From JAWLCA01 sp041687395 (GTDB lineage Bacteria > Pseudomonadota > Alphaproteobacteria > Rhodobacterales > Rhodobacteraceae), in the NCBI GenBank assembly GCA_041687395.1, contig JAWLCA010000022.1, positions 11,137 to 75,136 of the forward strand: a DNA stretch of 64,000 bases, written 5' to 3'. Numbering within the stretch: position 1 is the stretch's first letter; every line of letters begins with the position of its first letter. The notes beneath the pieces are model-generated. The model saw only the letters and a list, made by a program, of their open reading frames with translations. It was not told where the DNA came from and ran no database searches. Below are positions 52,338 to 62,703 of the stretch, piece by piece. The position numbers and the translations under genes were made by a program.

Positions 52338-55061
52338 ATGCAGACCGTAGCGCCAGCGTCACGTGCGGATCAGAACCGTGCACTTGGGCTGAGCACCATC
52401 GCCTTCACCGCCTGTTTTGCGGTCTGGACGATCTTTTCCATCATCGGCGTCGCCATCAAGGCTGAACTGGGTCTGAATGACACCCAGTTCGGCCTGCTGG
52501 TGGCCACACCGATCCTGACCGGCTCCATCACGCGCCTGTTTTTGGGTGTCTGGACCGAGAAATACGGCGGGCGACTGGTCTTTTCCGGCCAGATGATCCT
52601 GACGGCGCTGGCCACATGGGCGCTCACGCTGGCTGACAGCTACATCATGTACCTGATCGCGGCGCTCGGCATCGGGCTGGCTGGGGGGTCTTTCATCATC
52701 GGGGTGGCTTATGTCAGCCGCTGGTACGACGCCGGGCATCAGGGCACGGCGCTTGGCATTTTCGGGGCGGGCAACGTGGGTGCGGCGGTGACAAAATTCG
52801 TCGCGCCGTTTGTCATGGTTGCTTATGGCTGGCACGGAGTTGCCTATGTCTGGGCGGCAGGACTCGCCGTCATCGGCGTTCTGTTCTTCCTTCTGGCCAA
52901 GGACGACCCTGAACTGGTCAAACGGCGCAGGACCGGGACAAAGGCCCCTTCGCTGGCGCAGCAGTTCGCACCTCTGAAGAACCTGCAGGTCTGGCGGTTC
53001 TCGCTCTACTACTTCTTCGTGTTCGGCGCCTTTGTGGCGCTGGCACTCTGGATGCCGCATTACCTGATCGACGTGTACGGAATCGACGTCCGCACGGCAG
53101 GCATGGCGGCCGCGTCCTTCAGCCTCTCGGCATCTCTGTTCCGTGCTTATGGCGGGCATCTGTCCGACAAGTTCGGCGCGCGGTCTGTCATGTACTGGAC
53201 CTTCGGCTTCAGCCTGCTCTTCCTCTTCATGCTTTCCTACCCGCCGACGGACTACATCATCGAGGGCAGGGACGGCCCGATCGCCTTCTCGACTCAGATG
53301 GGGCTGTGGCCCTTCATCGCCACGCTCTTCGCGCTCGGCTTCTTCATGAGCCTCGGCAAGGCCGCGGTCTTCAAGCACATCCCGGTCTACTACCCCAACC
53401 ACGTCGGAGCGGTCGGGGGACTGGTCGGCATGATCGGGGGCCTTGGCGGGTTCGCCCTGCCGATCGCCTTCGGTGCACTGCTCGACCTGACGGGCATATA
53501 CACCTCCTGCTTTGCGCTTCTGTTCATCCTCGTCGCCATTGCCCTGAGCTGGATGCACCTGTCGATCCGCGCGATGGAGCGGTCGGCCCATGGCGAGATG
53601 CTCGACACGCTGCCGCAGCTGCCCGAGATGCAGGAAATCCACCGCCCCGAGAGCACGGTCATGCCGCGCGTGCTGGAGGACTGGCGGCCGGAAGACCCGC
53701 AGTTCTGGGAGGAAAAGGGCCGGGCGGTCGCACGCCGCAATCTCTGGATCTCGATCCCCGCGCTGCTCTTGGCCTTCTCGGTCTGGATGGTCTGGTCGAT
53801 GGTCGTGGCGCGGCTGCCCGCGATCGGCTTTGCCTTCGACTCCGAGCAGCTTTTCTGGCTGGCCGCGCTGCCGGCCCTCTCGGGGGCGACACTGCGGATC
53901 TTCTATGGCTTCATGGTGCCGATCTTCGGCGGGCGGCTCTGGACGACACTGTCGACCGCATCTTTGCTGCTGCCCGCCCTTGGCATCGGCTATGCGGTTC
54001 AGAACCCCGAAACCCCCTACTTCATCTTCCTGGTCCTAGCGCTTCTGTGCGGCCTGGGCGGCGCCAACTTTGCATCAAGCATGGCCAACATCGGCTACTT
54101 CTTCCCCAAGGCCGAAAAGGGCAACGCGCTGGCGCTGAATGCGGGGCTTGGCAACCTCGGGGTCAGTGTCATGCAGTTCCTTGTACCGCTGGTCATTACC
54201 GTGGGTGTCTTCGGCGCCATGGGCGGCGCACCGCAGGAGTTGTCCGACGGCGGCCAGCTCTGGATGCAGAACGCAGGCTTCATCTGGGTGCCGTTCATCC
54301 TTGCCGCGACCATTGCGGCCTGGCTGGGCATGAATGACATCGCCGATGCGAAGGCCAGTTTTGCCCAGCAAGCGGTGATCTTCGGACGCACGCACAACTG
54401 GCTGATGTGCGTGCTCTACATCGGCACCTTCGGCAGCTTCATCGGCTACTCCGCGGGCTTCCCGCTGCTCAGCCGGATCGCCTTTCCCGAGGTGAACGCG
54501 CTGCAGTTCGTCTTCCTTGGCCCGCTGATCGGCGCACTCAGCCGGGCAGGGACAGGCTGGATGGCGGACAAATACGGCGGGGGACGCGTCACCTTCTGGG
54601 TCTTTGCAGGGATGATCGTCTCGGTCCTCGCGGTGATCCTGTCCCTGCAGGCGGGTAGCTTCATCGGGTTCTTCGCGGGCTTCATGGCGCTGTTCTTCTT
54701 CACTGGCGTGGGAAACGCTTCCACCTTCCAGATGATCCCCGTGATCATGGGCAAGGAAGTGCCGCGGCTGATGCCGGAATTGACGGGTGCCGACCGTGCC
54801 CGCCAGATCGCTATGGAATCGGGCGGGATCGTCGCCTTCACCAGCGCGATCGGGGCCTATGGCGGTTTCTTCATCCCAAAGGCCTATGGCTCGTCCATCG
54901 CCATGACGGGCAGCCCCATCGGGGCGCTGTGGCTGTTCCTCGCATTCTACGTGGTCTGCCTTGCCATCACCTGGGTCGTCTACACGCGCCCCGGTGGCCT
55001 GCTGCACGACATCGAACGTGGCCGCCTGCCCGGTGGCACCGCCGCCCAGCCGGCCCAATGA
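52338..55061 (+). CDS. narK: Fused NarK1-NarK2 nitrate/nitrite transporter
   Basis: The 907-residue protein contains two full MFS domains of 12 helices each (residues ~1-430 and ~450-890). Both start with typical NNP signals: FAVWTIFSIIGVAIKAELGLNDTQFGLL and AFSVWMVWSMVVARLPAIGF. Nitrate signature-like glycine stretches occur as GNVGAAVTKFVAPFVMV in the first and LGNLGVSVMQFLVPLVITVGVF in the second. In Paracoccus the N-domain is a proton/nitrate symporter and the C-domain a nitrate/nitrite antiporter. It lies directly upstream of narG. Confidence 0.95.
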   Translation: MQTVAPASRADQNRALGLSTIAFTACFAVWTIFSIIGVAIKAELGLNDTQFGLLVATPILTGSITRLFLGVWTEKYGGRLVFSGQMILTALATWALTLADSYIMYLIAALGIGLAGGSFIIGVAYVSRWYDAGHQGTALGIFGAGNVGAAVTKFVAPFVMVAYGWHGVAYVWAAGLAVIGVLFFLLAKDDPELVKRRRTGTKAPSLAQQFAPLKNLQVWRFSLYYFFVFGAFVALALWMPHYLIDVYGIDVRTAGMAAASFSLSASLFRAYGGHLSDKFGARSVMYWTFGFSLLFLFMLSYPPTDYIIEGRDGPIAFSTQMGLWPFIATLFALGFFMSLGKAAVFKHIPVYYPNHVGAVGGLVGMIGGLGGFALPIAFGALLDLTGIYTSCFALLFILVAIALSWMHLSIRAMERSAHGEMLDTLPQLPEMQEIHRPESTVMPRVLEDWRPEDPQFWEEKGRAVARRNLWISIPALLLAFSVWMVWSMVVARLPAIGFAFDSEQLFWLAALPALSGATLRIFYGFMVPIFGGRLWTTLSTASLLLPALGIGYAVQNPETPYFIFLVLALLCGLGGANFASSMANIGYFFPKAEKGNALALNAGLGNLGVSVMQFLVPLVITVGVFGAMGGAPQELSDGGQLWMQNAGFIWVPFILAATIAAWLGMNDIADAKASFAQQAVIFGRTHNWLMCVLYIGTFGSFIGYSAGFPLLSRIAFPEVNALQFVFLGPLIGALSRAGTGWMADKYGGGRVTFWVFAGMIVSVLAVILSLQAGSFIGFFAGFMALFFFTGVGNASTFQMIPVIMGKEVPRLMPELTGADRARQIAMESGGIVAFTSAIGAYGGFFIPKAYGSSIAMTGSPIGALWLFLAFYVVCLAITWVVYTRPGGLLHDIERGRLPGGTAAQPAQ

Positions 55062-55125
55062 GTCAACCGAATTCCCGGGCGGCGCACCCCGCCGCCCGCA
55101 CCCAGACACCCGAAAGGAAAGCCCG

Positions 55126-58100
55126 ATGAGCCATCTGTTCGACAGACTGAATTTCTTCCAGAGCAAGGAACTGGAGCAATTCTCCGACGGTTGGGGCCAG
55201 ACCACCCGCGAGAACCGGGATTGGGAGGACACCTACAGAAACCGCTGGCGGCACGACAAGATCGTGCGCTCGACGCACGGTGTGAACTGCACCGGGTCTT
55301 GTTCGTGGAAGATCTACGTCAAGTCGGGCATCGTGACCTGGGAAACCCAGCAGACCGACTATCCGCGCACCCGCGCGGGCCTGCCCAACCACGAGCCGCG
55401 CGGCTGTGCGCGCGGCGCGTCTTACAGCTGGTATCTCTATTCGGCGAACCGGGTGAAGAACCCGCTGATCCGCGGCGCCCTCATGCGTGCCTGGCGCAAG
55501 ATGCGCGAGACCATGACGCCGGTGGCGGCCTGGGCCGCCATCCAGAACGATCCGATCCTGCGGGCCTCCTACACCAAGACGCGCGGCAAGGGCGGGTTCG
55601 TGCGGGCAAGCTGGGACGAGGCGACCGAGATCGTCGCGGCCGCGAACGCCCACACCGCAAAGACATACGGCCCCGACCGCGTCTTTGGCTTCTCCCCGAT
55701 CCCGGCCATGTCGATGGTCAGCTACGCGGCGGGCTCGCGCTACCTCAGCCTTCTCGGTGGCACCTGCATGTCCTTCTACGACTGGTACTGCGACCTGCCG
55801 CCCGCCAGCCCCCAGACCTGGGGCGAACAGACCGACGTGCCGGAATCGGCCGACTGGTACAACGCGGGCTTCCTGATGCTCTGGGGCTCGAACGTGCCGC
55901 AGACCCGGACGCCTGACGCGCATTTCTACACTGAGGTCCGCTATCGCGGCACCAAGTCAGCCGTGGTGAGCCCAGATTATTCCGAGGCCGCCAAGTTCGG
56001 CGACATCTGGCTCAACCCGCAGGCGGGCACCGATGCCGCGCTGGCGATGGCGATGGGCCATGTGATCCTGCGGGAATACCACCTCGACCGTCAGGCGGAA
56101 TACTTCGAGGAGTATGCCCGCAAATACACTGACATGCCGATGCTTGTCCGGCTCGATGAAAAGGACGGTCATATTGTCCCGGGCCGGATGCTGCGCGCGG
56201 ACGACTTCGACGGCAAGCTGGGCGAGACCAACAACCCCGACTGGAAAACTGTCGCCCATGATGAGGCATCGGGTCAGATCGTGGCGCCCAATGGCTCGAT
56301 CGGGTTCCGCTGGGGCGAGGAAGGCAAGTGGAACCTCGAACAGCGCGCCAAGGGAACGGATGCCCACCTGCGCCTGAGCCAGATCATGGACGGCGATCAT
56401 GACGAAGTGGTGGGGATCGATTTCCCCTACTTCGGCGGGGTCGCGACGGGCGATTTCGTCAAATGCGACCACCCCGAGGTGCTGACCCGCAACATCCCGG
56501 CGCGGCGCGTTACCTTGGCGGACGGTCAAATTGTTCTGGTCGCCACGGTGTTCGACCTGTTCTGTGCCAACTACGGCCTCGACCGGGGGCTGGGCGGCGA
56601 CTGGGTGTCGAAGGATTTCAACGACGACAGCCCCTATACCCCCGCTTGGGCGGAAAAGATCACCGGCGTGGAGCGCGAAAAGATCATTGCGGTCGCCCGT
56701 GAATTCGCGGGCAACGCGGAAAAGACCCGCGGCAAGTCCATGGTCATCCTTGGGGCCGGTCTGAACCACTGGTACCACATGGACATGAACTACCGCGGCA
56801 TCATCAACATGCTGGTGATGTGCGGCTGCATCGGGCAAGAGGGCGGCGGCTGGTCGCACTATGTGGGACAGGAGAAACTGCGCCCGCAAACCGGCTGGCA
56901 ACCTCTGGCCTTTGCGCTCGACTGGAACCGCCCGCCGCGGCACATGAACTCGACCAGCGCGTGGTATGCCCATACCGACCAGTGGCGCTACGAGACCCTG
57001 CGCGCGGGCGAGATCCTGTCACCCACGGCCCCCGAGGGCGATTGGGACATTTCGCTCATCGACTACAATATCCGCGCCGAGCGGATGGGCTGGCTGCCCT
57101 CCGCCCCGCAGCTGAAAACCAACCCGCTGGAGGTGGCCAAGTCGGCCAAGGCGGCGGGCCAGGACGTCAAGGAGTATGTCGCCGCGCAGCTGAAGTCGGG
57201 CGAGTTGCAGATGTCTTGCGAAGACCCGGACGCACCTGAGAACTGGCCGCGCAATCTGTTCGTCTGGCGCTCGAACCTTCTGGGGTCCAGCGGCAAGGGG
57301 CATGAATACTTCCTCAAGCACCTCTTGGGCACCGATCACGGCGTGATGGGCAAGGATCTGGGCGAAGAAGGCGGCGTGATGCCGAAGGAGGCCGTCTGGC
57401 ATGACGAGGCGCCGAAGGGCAAGCTTGACCTGCTGGTGACCATCGACTTCCGGATGTCCACCACCTGCGTCTATTCCGACATCGTGCTGCCCACGGCCAG
57501 TTGGTACGAAAAGGACGACCTGAACACGTCCGACATGCATCCGTTCATCCACCCGCTGCAGGCGGCGGTGGACCCGGCCTATGAGAGCAAATCCGACTGG
57601 GAAATCTTCAAGTCGATTGCCCGGAAATTCTCGGAAGTGGCGCCCGAGGTGCTGGGCGTGGAAACGGACATCGTCCAGCTTCCGCTCCTGCACGACACCC
57701 CCGGCGAACTGGCACAGGCCCATGTGCGGGACTGGAAGAAGGGCGAATGCGACCTGATCCCGGGCAAGACCGCGCCGAACTACATCGCGGTCGAACGTGA
57801 CTACCCGAACCTCTACAAGAAGTTCACCTCGGTCGGCCCGCTGCTGGAGAAACTCGGCAACGGCGGCAAGGGGATCAACTGGGACACCAAGGTCGAGGTG
57901 GGTCACCTGCGCGATCTGAACGGCGTGGTCCTGGATGAGGGCGTGTCCAAGGGTCACGCAAAGCTGGAAACCGCAATCGACGCGGCCGAGATGATCCTGA
58001 TGCTGGCACCCGAAACCAACGGCGAAGTGGCCGTGAAAGCGTGGGAGGAGCTGGAAAAGCCCACTGGCCGCCACCACGCGCATCTCGCCGAAGGGGCGCA

Positions 58101-58872
58101 TCACACCAAGATCCGCTTCCGCGATATCGCGGCGCAACCGCGCAAGATCATCTCCAGCCCCACATGGTCGGGGATCGAAAGCGAGGAGGTCTGTTACAAC
58201 GCGGGCTACACCAACGTGCACGAACTGATCCCGTGGCGGACGCTGACGGGGCGCCAGCAACTCTATCAGGATCACCTGTGGATGCGCGCTTTCGGCGAAG
58301 GATTTGTCAGCTACCGCCCGCCGGTGGACCTCAAGACCATCACCACGGCCGTCAACAACGACGCGGCCGAGGGCAGCCCGCATGTGGTGCTGAACTTCAT
58401 CACGCCGCACCAGAAATGGGGCATCCATTCAACCTATACCGACAACCTGCTGATGCTGACGTTGAACAGGGGCGGTCCGGTGGTCTGGATGTCCGAGGTG
58501 GACGCGCAGAAAGCTGGCCTTGTCGATAACGACTGGGTCGAAGCCTACAACATCAACGGCGCGCTGACCGCGCGGGTGGTGGTGTCCCAGCGGATCAAGC
58601 AGGGCACGCTGTTCATGTATCACGCGCAGGAAAAGATCGTGAACACGCCCGGATCGGAGAAGACCGGCAATCGCGGTGGCATCCACAACTCGGTCACCCG
58701 CGCGACGCTGAAGCCCACGCACATGATCGGCGGCTATGCGCAACTGTCCTACGGCTTCAACTACTACGGCACCGTGGGCAGCAACCGCGACGAATTCGTC
58801 ATCGTCCGCAAGATGAAAAAGATCGACTGGCTGGATCAGCCCGCAACCCGGAAAGTGGAGGCAGCGGAATGA
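55126..58872 (+). CDS. narG: Respiratory nitrate reductase alpha subunit
   Basis: The start is ATG 55126, after AAAGGAAAG; the frame is open upstream into narK. The 1248-residue molybdopterin guanine dinucleotide enzyme has the N-terminal FS0 cluster motif HGVNCTGSC (His plus Cys ligands), GCARGASYSWYLYS and CMSFYDWYCDLPPASPQTWG. The latter carries the Asp molybdenum ligand that distinguishes Nar-type enzymes. It reduces nitrate to nitrite on the cytoplasmic face. The stop overlaps the narH ATG by 4 bp. Confidence 0.97.
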   Translation: MSHLFDRLNFFQSKELEQFSDGWGQTTRENRDWEDTYRNRWRHDKIVRSTHGVNCTGSCSWKIYVKSGIVTWETQQTDYPRTRAGLPNHEPRGCARGASYSWYLYSANRVKNPLIRGALMRAWRKMRETMTPVAAWAAIQNDPILRASYTKTRGKGGFVRASWDEATEIVAAANAHTAKTYGPDRVFGFSPIPAMSMVSYAAGSRYLSLLGGTCMSFYDWYCDLPPASPQTWGEQTDVPESADWYNAGFLMLWGSNVPQTRTPDAHFYTEVRYRGTKSAVVSPDYSEAAKFGDIWLNPQAGTDAALAMAMGHVILREYHLDRQAEYFEEYARKYTDMPMLVRLDEKDGHIVPGRMLRADDFDGKLGETNNPDWKTVAHDEASGQIVAPNGSIGFRWGEEGKWNLEQRAKGTDAHLRLSQIMDGDHDEVVGIDFPYFGGVATGDFVKCDHPEVLTRNIPARRVTLADGQIVLVATVFDLFCANYGLDRGLGGDWVSKDFNDDSPYTPAWAEKITGVEREKIIAVAREFAGNAEKTRGKSMVILGAGLNHWYHMDMNYRGIINMLVMCGCIGQEGGGWSHYVGQEKLRPQTGWQPLAFALDWNRPPRHMNSTSAWYAHTDQWRYETLRAGEILSPTAPEGDWDISLIDYNIRAERMGWLPSAPQLKTNPLEVAKSAKAAGQDVKEYVAAQLKSGELQMSCEDPDAPENWPRNLFVWRSNLLGSSGKGHEYFLKHLLGTDHGVMGKDLGEEGGVMPKEAVWHDEAPKGKLDLLVTIDFRMSTTCVYSDIVLPTASWYEKDDLNTSDMHPFIHPLQAAVDPAYESKSDWEIFKSIARKFSEVAPEVLGVETDIVQLPLLHDTPGELAQAHVRDWKKGECDLIPGKTAPNYIAVERDYPNLYKKFTSVGPLLEKLGNGGKGINWDTKVEVGHLRDLNGVVLDEGVSKGHAKLETAIDAAEMILMLAPETNGEVAVKAWEELEKPTGRHHAHLAEGAHHTKIRFRDIAAQPRKIISSPTWSGIESEEVCYNAGYTNVHELIPWRTLTGRQQLYQDHLWMRAFGEGFVSYRPPVDLKTITTAVNNDAAEGSPHVVLNFITPHQKWGIHSTYTDNLLMLTLNRGGPVVWMSEVDAQKAGLVDNDWVEAYNINGALTARVVVSQRIKQGTLFMYHAQEKIVNTPGSEKTGNRGGIHNSVTRATLKPTHMIGGYAQLSYGFNYYGTVGSNRDEFVIVRKMKKIDWLDQPATRKVEAAE

Positions 58873-60395
58873 AAGTTCGCGCGCAAATCGGCAAGGTTCT
58901 GAACCTCGACAAATGCATCGGGTGTCACACTTGCTCTGTCACCTGCAAGAACGTGTGGACCACGCGCGAAGGTGTTGAATATGCCTGGTTCAACAACGTC
59001 GAAACGAAGCCTGGCACCGGCTATCCAACCGACTGGGAAAACCAGAAGCGCTGGAACGGCGGCTGGGTCCGGTCGCCCAGCGGCAAGCTGCACCCCAAGC
59101 AGGGCAGCAAGTGGCGGATCCTGGCGAACATCTTCGCCAACCCCTCCATGCCCGAGATCGACGACTATTACGAGCCGTTCGATTTCGACTACGACCACCT
59201 GAAGTCAGCGCCGGACATGGATCATTTCCCCACCGCGCGACCCCGGTCGAAGATCACCGGCGAGCGGATGGAAAAGATCGAGAAGGGCCCCAACTGGGAG
59301 GAAATCCTCGGCGGCGAATTCTCGAAACGGTCGCAGGACTACAACTTCGAGAACGTGCAGAAGGAGATCTATGGAGAGTATGAAAATACCTTCATGATGT
59401 ATCTGCCGCGCCTGTGCGAGCACTGCCTCAACCCGACCTGTTCCGCCTCCTGCCCCTCGGGCGCGATCTACAAGCGCGAAGAGGACGGCATCGTCCTGAT
59501 CGACCAGGAGAAATGCCGCGGCTGGCGGATGTGCATCTCGGGCTGCCCCTACAAGAAGGTCTATTACAACTGGGATACCGGCAAATCCGAGAAATGCACC
59601 TTCTGCTATCCGCGCATCGAATCCGGCCAGCCGACCGTCTGTTCGGAAACCTGCGTAGGCCGCATCCGCTATCTGGGCGTGATCCTCTATGACGCCGACA
59701 AGATCGAGGCAGCAGCAAGCGCCGAGCGCGAAACCGACCTTTACGGTGCGCAACTGGACGTTTTCCTTGATCCCAACGACCCTGAGGTGATCGCCGCCGC
59801 CCGTCGTGACGGTGTGCCCGAGGACTGGATCGAATCCGCCAAGATCAGCCCGATCTGGAAGATGGCGATGGACTGGAAGGTGGCCTTCCCGCTGCATCCG
59901 GAATACCGGACGCTGCCGATGGTGTGGTACATCCCGCCACTGTCGCCGATCCAGAACGCCGCCCAGGCCGGACAGATCGCGATGAGTGACCAGATGCCCG
60001 ACGTGCGGTCCTTGCGCATTCCGGTGAAGTATCTGGCCAACATGCTGACGGCAGGCGACGAGGAACCCATCGTCCATGCGCTGGAACGGATGTCGGCCAT
60101 GCGCCTGTATATGCGGGCCCTGACCGTTGACGGCGTGCGCGACGAGGGCATCGCCGCCCGTGTCGGCATGTCGGGCCGGATGATCGAGGACATGTACAAG
60201 ATCATGGCCATTGCCGATTACGAGGACCGTTTCGCGATCCCCACGGCGCACCGCGAACAGAACGAGGCCGGCGCCGATATCCGCGGCGGCTGCGGGTTCA
60301 CAGACGGCAACGGCTGCTCCACCGGCGAGACGGGCAAGACGACCCTGTTCGGCGGCAAGAAGAAGTCCTTTGCCCTTCCGCTGGAGTCATTCTGA
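58869..60395 (+). CDS. narH: Respiratory nitrate reductase beta subunit
   Basis: The 508-residue iron-sulfur protein has four Cys clusters: CIGCHTCSVTCKNVW, CEHCLNPTCSASCPSG, CRGWRMCISGCPYKK (Trp replacing one Cys, giving the [3Fe-4S] centre) and CTFCYPRIESGQPTVCSETC. It passes electrons from NarI haem to NarG. The stop overlaps the narJ start. Confidence 0.97.
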   Translation: MKVRAQIGKVLNLDKCIGCHTCSVTCKNVWTTREGVEYAWFNNVETKPGTGYPTDWENQKRWNGGWVRSPSGKLHPKQGSKWRILANIFANPSMPEIDDYYEPFDFDYDHLKSAPDMDHFPTARPRSKITGERMEKIEKGPNWEEILGGEFSKRSQDYNFENVQKEIYGEYENTFMMYLPRLCEHCLNPTCSASCPSGAIYKREEDGIVLIDQEKCRGWRMCISGCPYKKVYYNWDTGKSEKCTFCYPRIESGQPTVCSETCVGRIRYLGVILYDADKIEAAASAERETDLYGAQLDVFLDPNDPEVIAAARRDGVPEDWIESAKISPIWKMAMDWKVAFPLHPEYRTLPMVWYIPPLSPIQNAAQAGQIAMSDQMPDVRSLRIPVKYLANMLTAGDEEPIVHALERMSAMRLYMRALTVDGVRDEGIAARVGMSGRMIEDMYKIMAIADYEDRFAIPTAHREQNEAGADIRGGCGFTDGNGCSTGETGKTTLFGGKKKSFALPLESF

Positions 60396-61099
60396 TGATG
60401 GACCGTACACTCAAGGCGCTGTCGCTGACGCTCAGCTATCCCTCGCCAGAGCTTCAGGAAGCCATGCCCGAGATCGGAGCCGTTCTGGGCGCTGATCCCC
60501 GAATTGCACCGGACACGCGGGCCGCGTTGCGTGCCCTCACCGAACGTCTGGGGCAGGGCGACCTGTACGACGTTCAAGAGAGCTTTGTCATGCTATTCGA
60601 CCGCTCGCGAACGCTGTCGCTGAACTTGTTCGAGCATGTCCATGGCGAAAGCCGGGACAGGGGCGGCGCGATGGTAAGCCTGATCGAAACCTACCGGGAG
60701 GGCGGGTTCGAGCCTGCCACCTCGGAACTGCCTGACCACCTGCCGGTCTTACTGGAATTTCTGTCGACGCGTCCCACGCTCGACGCACAGGAAATCCTGG
60801 CCGACGCGGCGCATATCCTTGACGCTCTCAACTCGCGGCTTGGCCGACGCGAGAGCGGATATGCAGCGGCCTTCGCCGCGCTTTCGCAGCTTGCCGGAGC
60901 ACAGGCCGACGTCAGCGCAGTGGCAGACATGCTGGCCCAGCCCGACGACGACCCAACCGACCTCACCGCGTTGGACGCCGTCTGGGAGGAAACCGAGGTC
61001 ACTTTCGGCCCCGAACCGAACGCCGGCTGCCCCCAGGTCCGCGACATGCTGGCCTTGATGGACAAACCGGCCCCCACCCCTCTGAACAGGAGCGCATGA
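60395..61099 (+). CDS. narJ: Nitrate reductase molybdenum-cofactor assembly chaperone NarJ
   Basis: The 234-residue protein starts at ATG 60395 or the adjacent ATG 60398. It has LKALSLTLSYPSPELQEAM, VMLFDRSRTLSLNLFEHVHGESRDRGGAMV and LPDHLPVLLEFLSTRP, the NarJ/TorD-type chaperone core. It is needed for cofactor insertion and membrane attachment of NarGH and is not part of the final enzyme. Confidence 0.95.
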   Translation: MMDRTLKALSLTLSYPSPELQEAMPEIGAVLGADPRIAPDTRAALRALTERLGQGDLYDVQESFVMLFDRSRTLSLNLFEHVHGESRDRGGAMVSLIETYREGGFEPATSELPDHLPVLLEFLSTRPTLDAQEILADAAHILDALNSRLGRRESGYAAAFAALSQLAGAQADVSAVADMLAQPDDDPTDLTALDAVWEETEVTFGPEPNAGCPQVRDMLALMDKPAPTPLNRSA

Positions 61100-61100
61100 C

Positions 61101-61886
61101 ATGTTCGGTGACTTCGATCTCAACTTCGTCATCTTCGGGGTCATGCCCTATGTCGCGCTGACGGTGTTCCTTGTCGGGTCCATCGCACGCTACGAACGCG
61201 ACCCTTTCACCTGGAAAAGCTCGTCGAGCCAACTCTTGCGACGCAAGCAACTGATCTGGGGATCGATCCTGTTCCATGTCGGCATTATCACGGTGTTTTT
61301 CGGTCACCTCGTCGGGCTCTTCACCCCGGTCTGGGTGCTGGATGGCCTGGGCATTCCCTACGGGCTGAAGCAATGGATGGCCGTCTTGATCGGCGGGCCT
61401 GCGGGCATTGCAGCATTGATCGGGTCGACGATGCTGCTGCACCGCCGCCTCGTCGATCCGCGCATCCGCGTCACCTCGACCTGGCCCGACATCATCATCA
61501 TGGGGCTGATCTGGCTTCAGCTTGCCATCGGCCTGCTGACGATCACCCAGACCCTGCAGCACATGGACGGGTCGGAAATGGTCCGCTTCATGACCTGGTC
61601 GCAAAGCGTGGTCAGTTGGAACCTCAACGCCTGGGTGACGGTGGTCAACGTTCACTGGCTCTACAAGCTGCACATCTTCCTTGGCCTGATCATCACGATG
61701 CTGTTCCCGTTCACGCGGCTTGTACACATCTGGTCAGGCTTTGCGGCCCCCTTCCGCTACCTGCTGACGCGGCCCGGCTACCAGATCGTCCGCTCGCGCC
61801 GCACCCGCCCGCTTGAGGAACGCCGCCGCGCCTTCGACAAGCTGCAGGGCGGGCGCGGACCCTCGGCGACGACCCCGGCGGAGTGA
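61101..61886 (+). CDS. narI: Respiratory nitrate reductase gamma subunit (di-haem cytochrome b)
   Basis: The 261-residue protein has five helices. Haem-ligand histidines lie in LFHVGIITVFFGHLVGLF and NVHWLYKLHIFLGLIITM. It starts 1 bp after the narJ stop. It oxidises quinol at the periplasmic side and feeds NarH. Confidence 0.96.
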   Translation: MFGDFDLNFVIFGVMPYVALTVFLVGSIARYERDPFTWKSSSSQLLRRKQLIWGSILFHVGIITVFFGHLVGLFTPVWVLDGLGIPYGLKQWMAVLIGGPAGIAALIGSTMLLHRRLVDPRIRVTSTWPDIIIMGLIWLQLAIGLLTITQTLQHMDGSEMVRFMTWSQSVVSWNLNAWVTVVNVHWLYKLHIFLGLIITMLFPFTRLVHIWSGFAAPFRYLLTRPGYQIVRSRRTRPLEERRRAFDKLQGGRGPSATTPAE

Positions 61887-61891
61887 CGGCA

Positions 61892-62686
61892 ATGAACATG
61901 GCCCTCTTCCCCGATGTCGTCGTGAACGGCGAAACCATCCCCTCGGCGGCAATCGCCGCCGAGGCCCAGAACCACAGCGCGCCGAAGGACAAGCCCGGCA
62001 TCGCCTGGCGCAAGGCGGCGCAGGCACTCGCGATCCGCGCGCTGCTGCTGCAGGAGGCCACGCGGCGCGGGCTGACGCCCGACCCTCTCGAACTGGCCCC
62101 CGGCCGCTTCGAGACTGAGGACGAGGCCCTTATCCGCGCCCTTCTGGACGACACGCTGAGCATCGCGCCCGTGACGGAGGACGTGGTTCACGCCGAATGG
62201 GCGCGCGACCCCGACCGCTTCCGCACGGCGCCCTTGTGGGATGTGTCGCATATCCTGTGTTCATGCGATCCGCGCGACGAGGAGGCCCGCGCTATTGCGC
62301 AGGCCCGCGCCAATGCCCTTCTGGCGGGGCTTGACGGGGACGCCAAGGGCTTTGCCCTTGCCGCCCGCGAGAGCGATTGCGGCTCGAAGGCGTCGGGCGG
62401 ACACCTGGGTCAGCTTGGTCCGGGCGACACCGTGGCGGAGTTCGAGGCGGCGTTGCGCACCCTTCCCGATGGCGGAGTGACGCCGACGCCCGTTCTTTCA
62501 CGGCATGGCTGGCACATCATCCGGCTGAATGCCACCGCGCCGGGGCAAGTGCTGCCATACGAGACCGTCCGCCCCAAGATCGCGCAGGCGCTGGAAAAGG
62601 CGGCTTGGGCACGGGCGTCGCGGGAGTTCGTTGAGATGCTTGCCAAGGGGGCGAAGATCACCGGTGCCAGTCTTGCTCCGATCTGA
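61892..62686 (+). CDS. PpiC-type (parvulin) peptidyl-prolyl isomerase of the nar operon
   Basis: Starts at ATG 61892 (MNMALFPD), or at a GTG (61883) overlapping the narI stop. The ~264-residue cytoplasmic protein has an N-terminal SurA-like helical region (AWRKAAQALAIRALLLQEATRRGL) and a parvulin domain (DVSHILCSCDPRDEEAR, ARESDCGSKASGGHLGQLGPGD, VLSRHGWHIIRL). Parvulins closing nar operons are known in denitrifying proteobacteria and are presumed to help fold Nar subunits. Confidence 0.9.
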   Translation: MNMALFPDVVVNGETIPSAAIAAEAQNHSAPKDKPGIAWRKAAQALAIRALLLQEATRRGLTPDPLELAPGRFETEDEALIRALLDDTLSIAPVTEDVVHAEWARDPDRFRTAPLWDVSHILCSCDPRDEEARAIAQARANALLAGLDGDAKGFALAARESDCGSKASGGHLGQLGPGDTVAEFEAALRTLPDGGVTPTPVLSRHGWHIIRLNATAPGQVLPYETVRPKIAQALEKAAWARASREFVEMLAKGAKITGASLAPI

Positions 62687-62703
62687 ACCGCGCTAAAGGG
62701 CCG

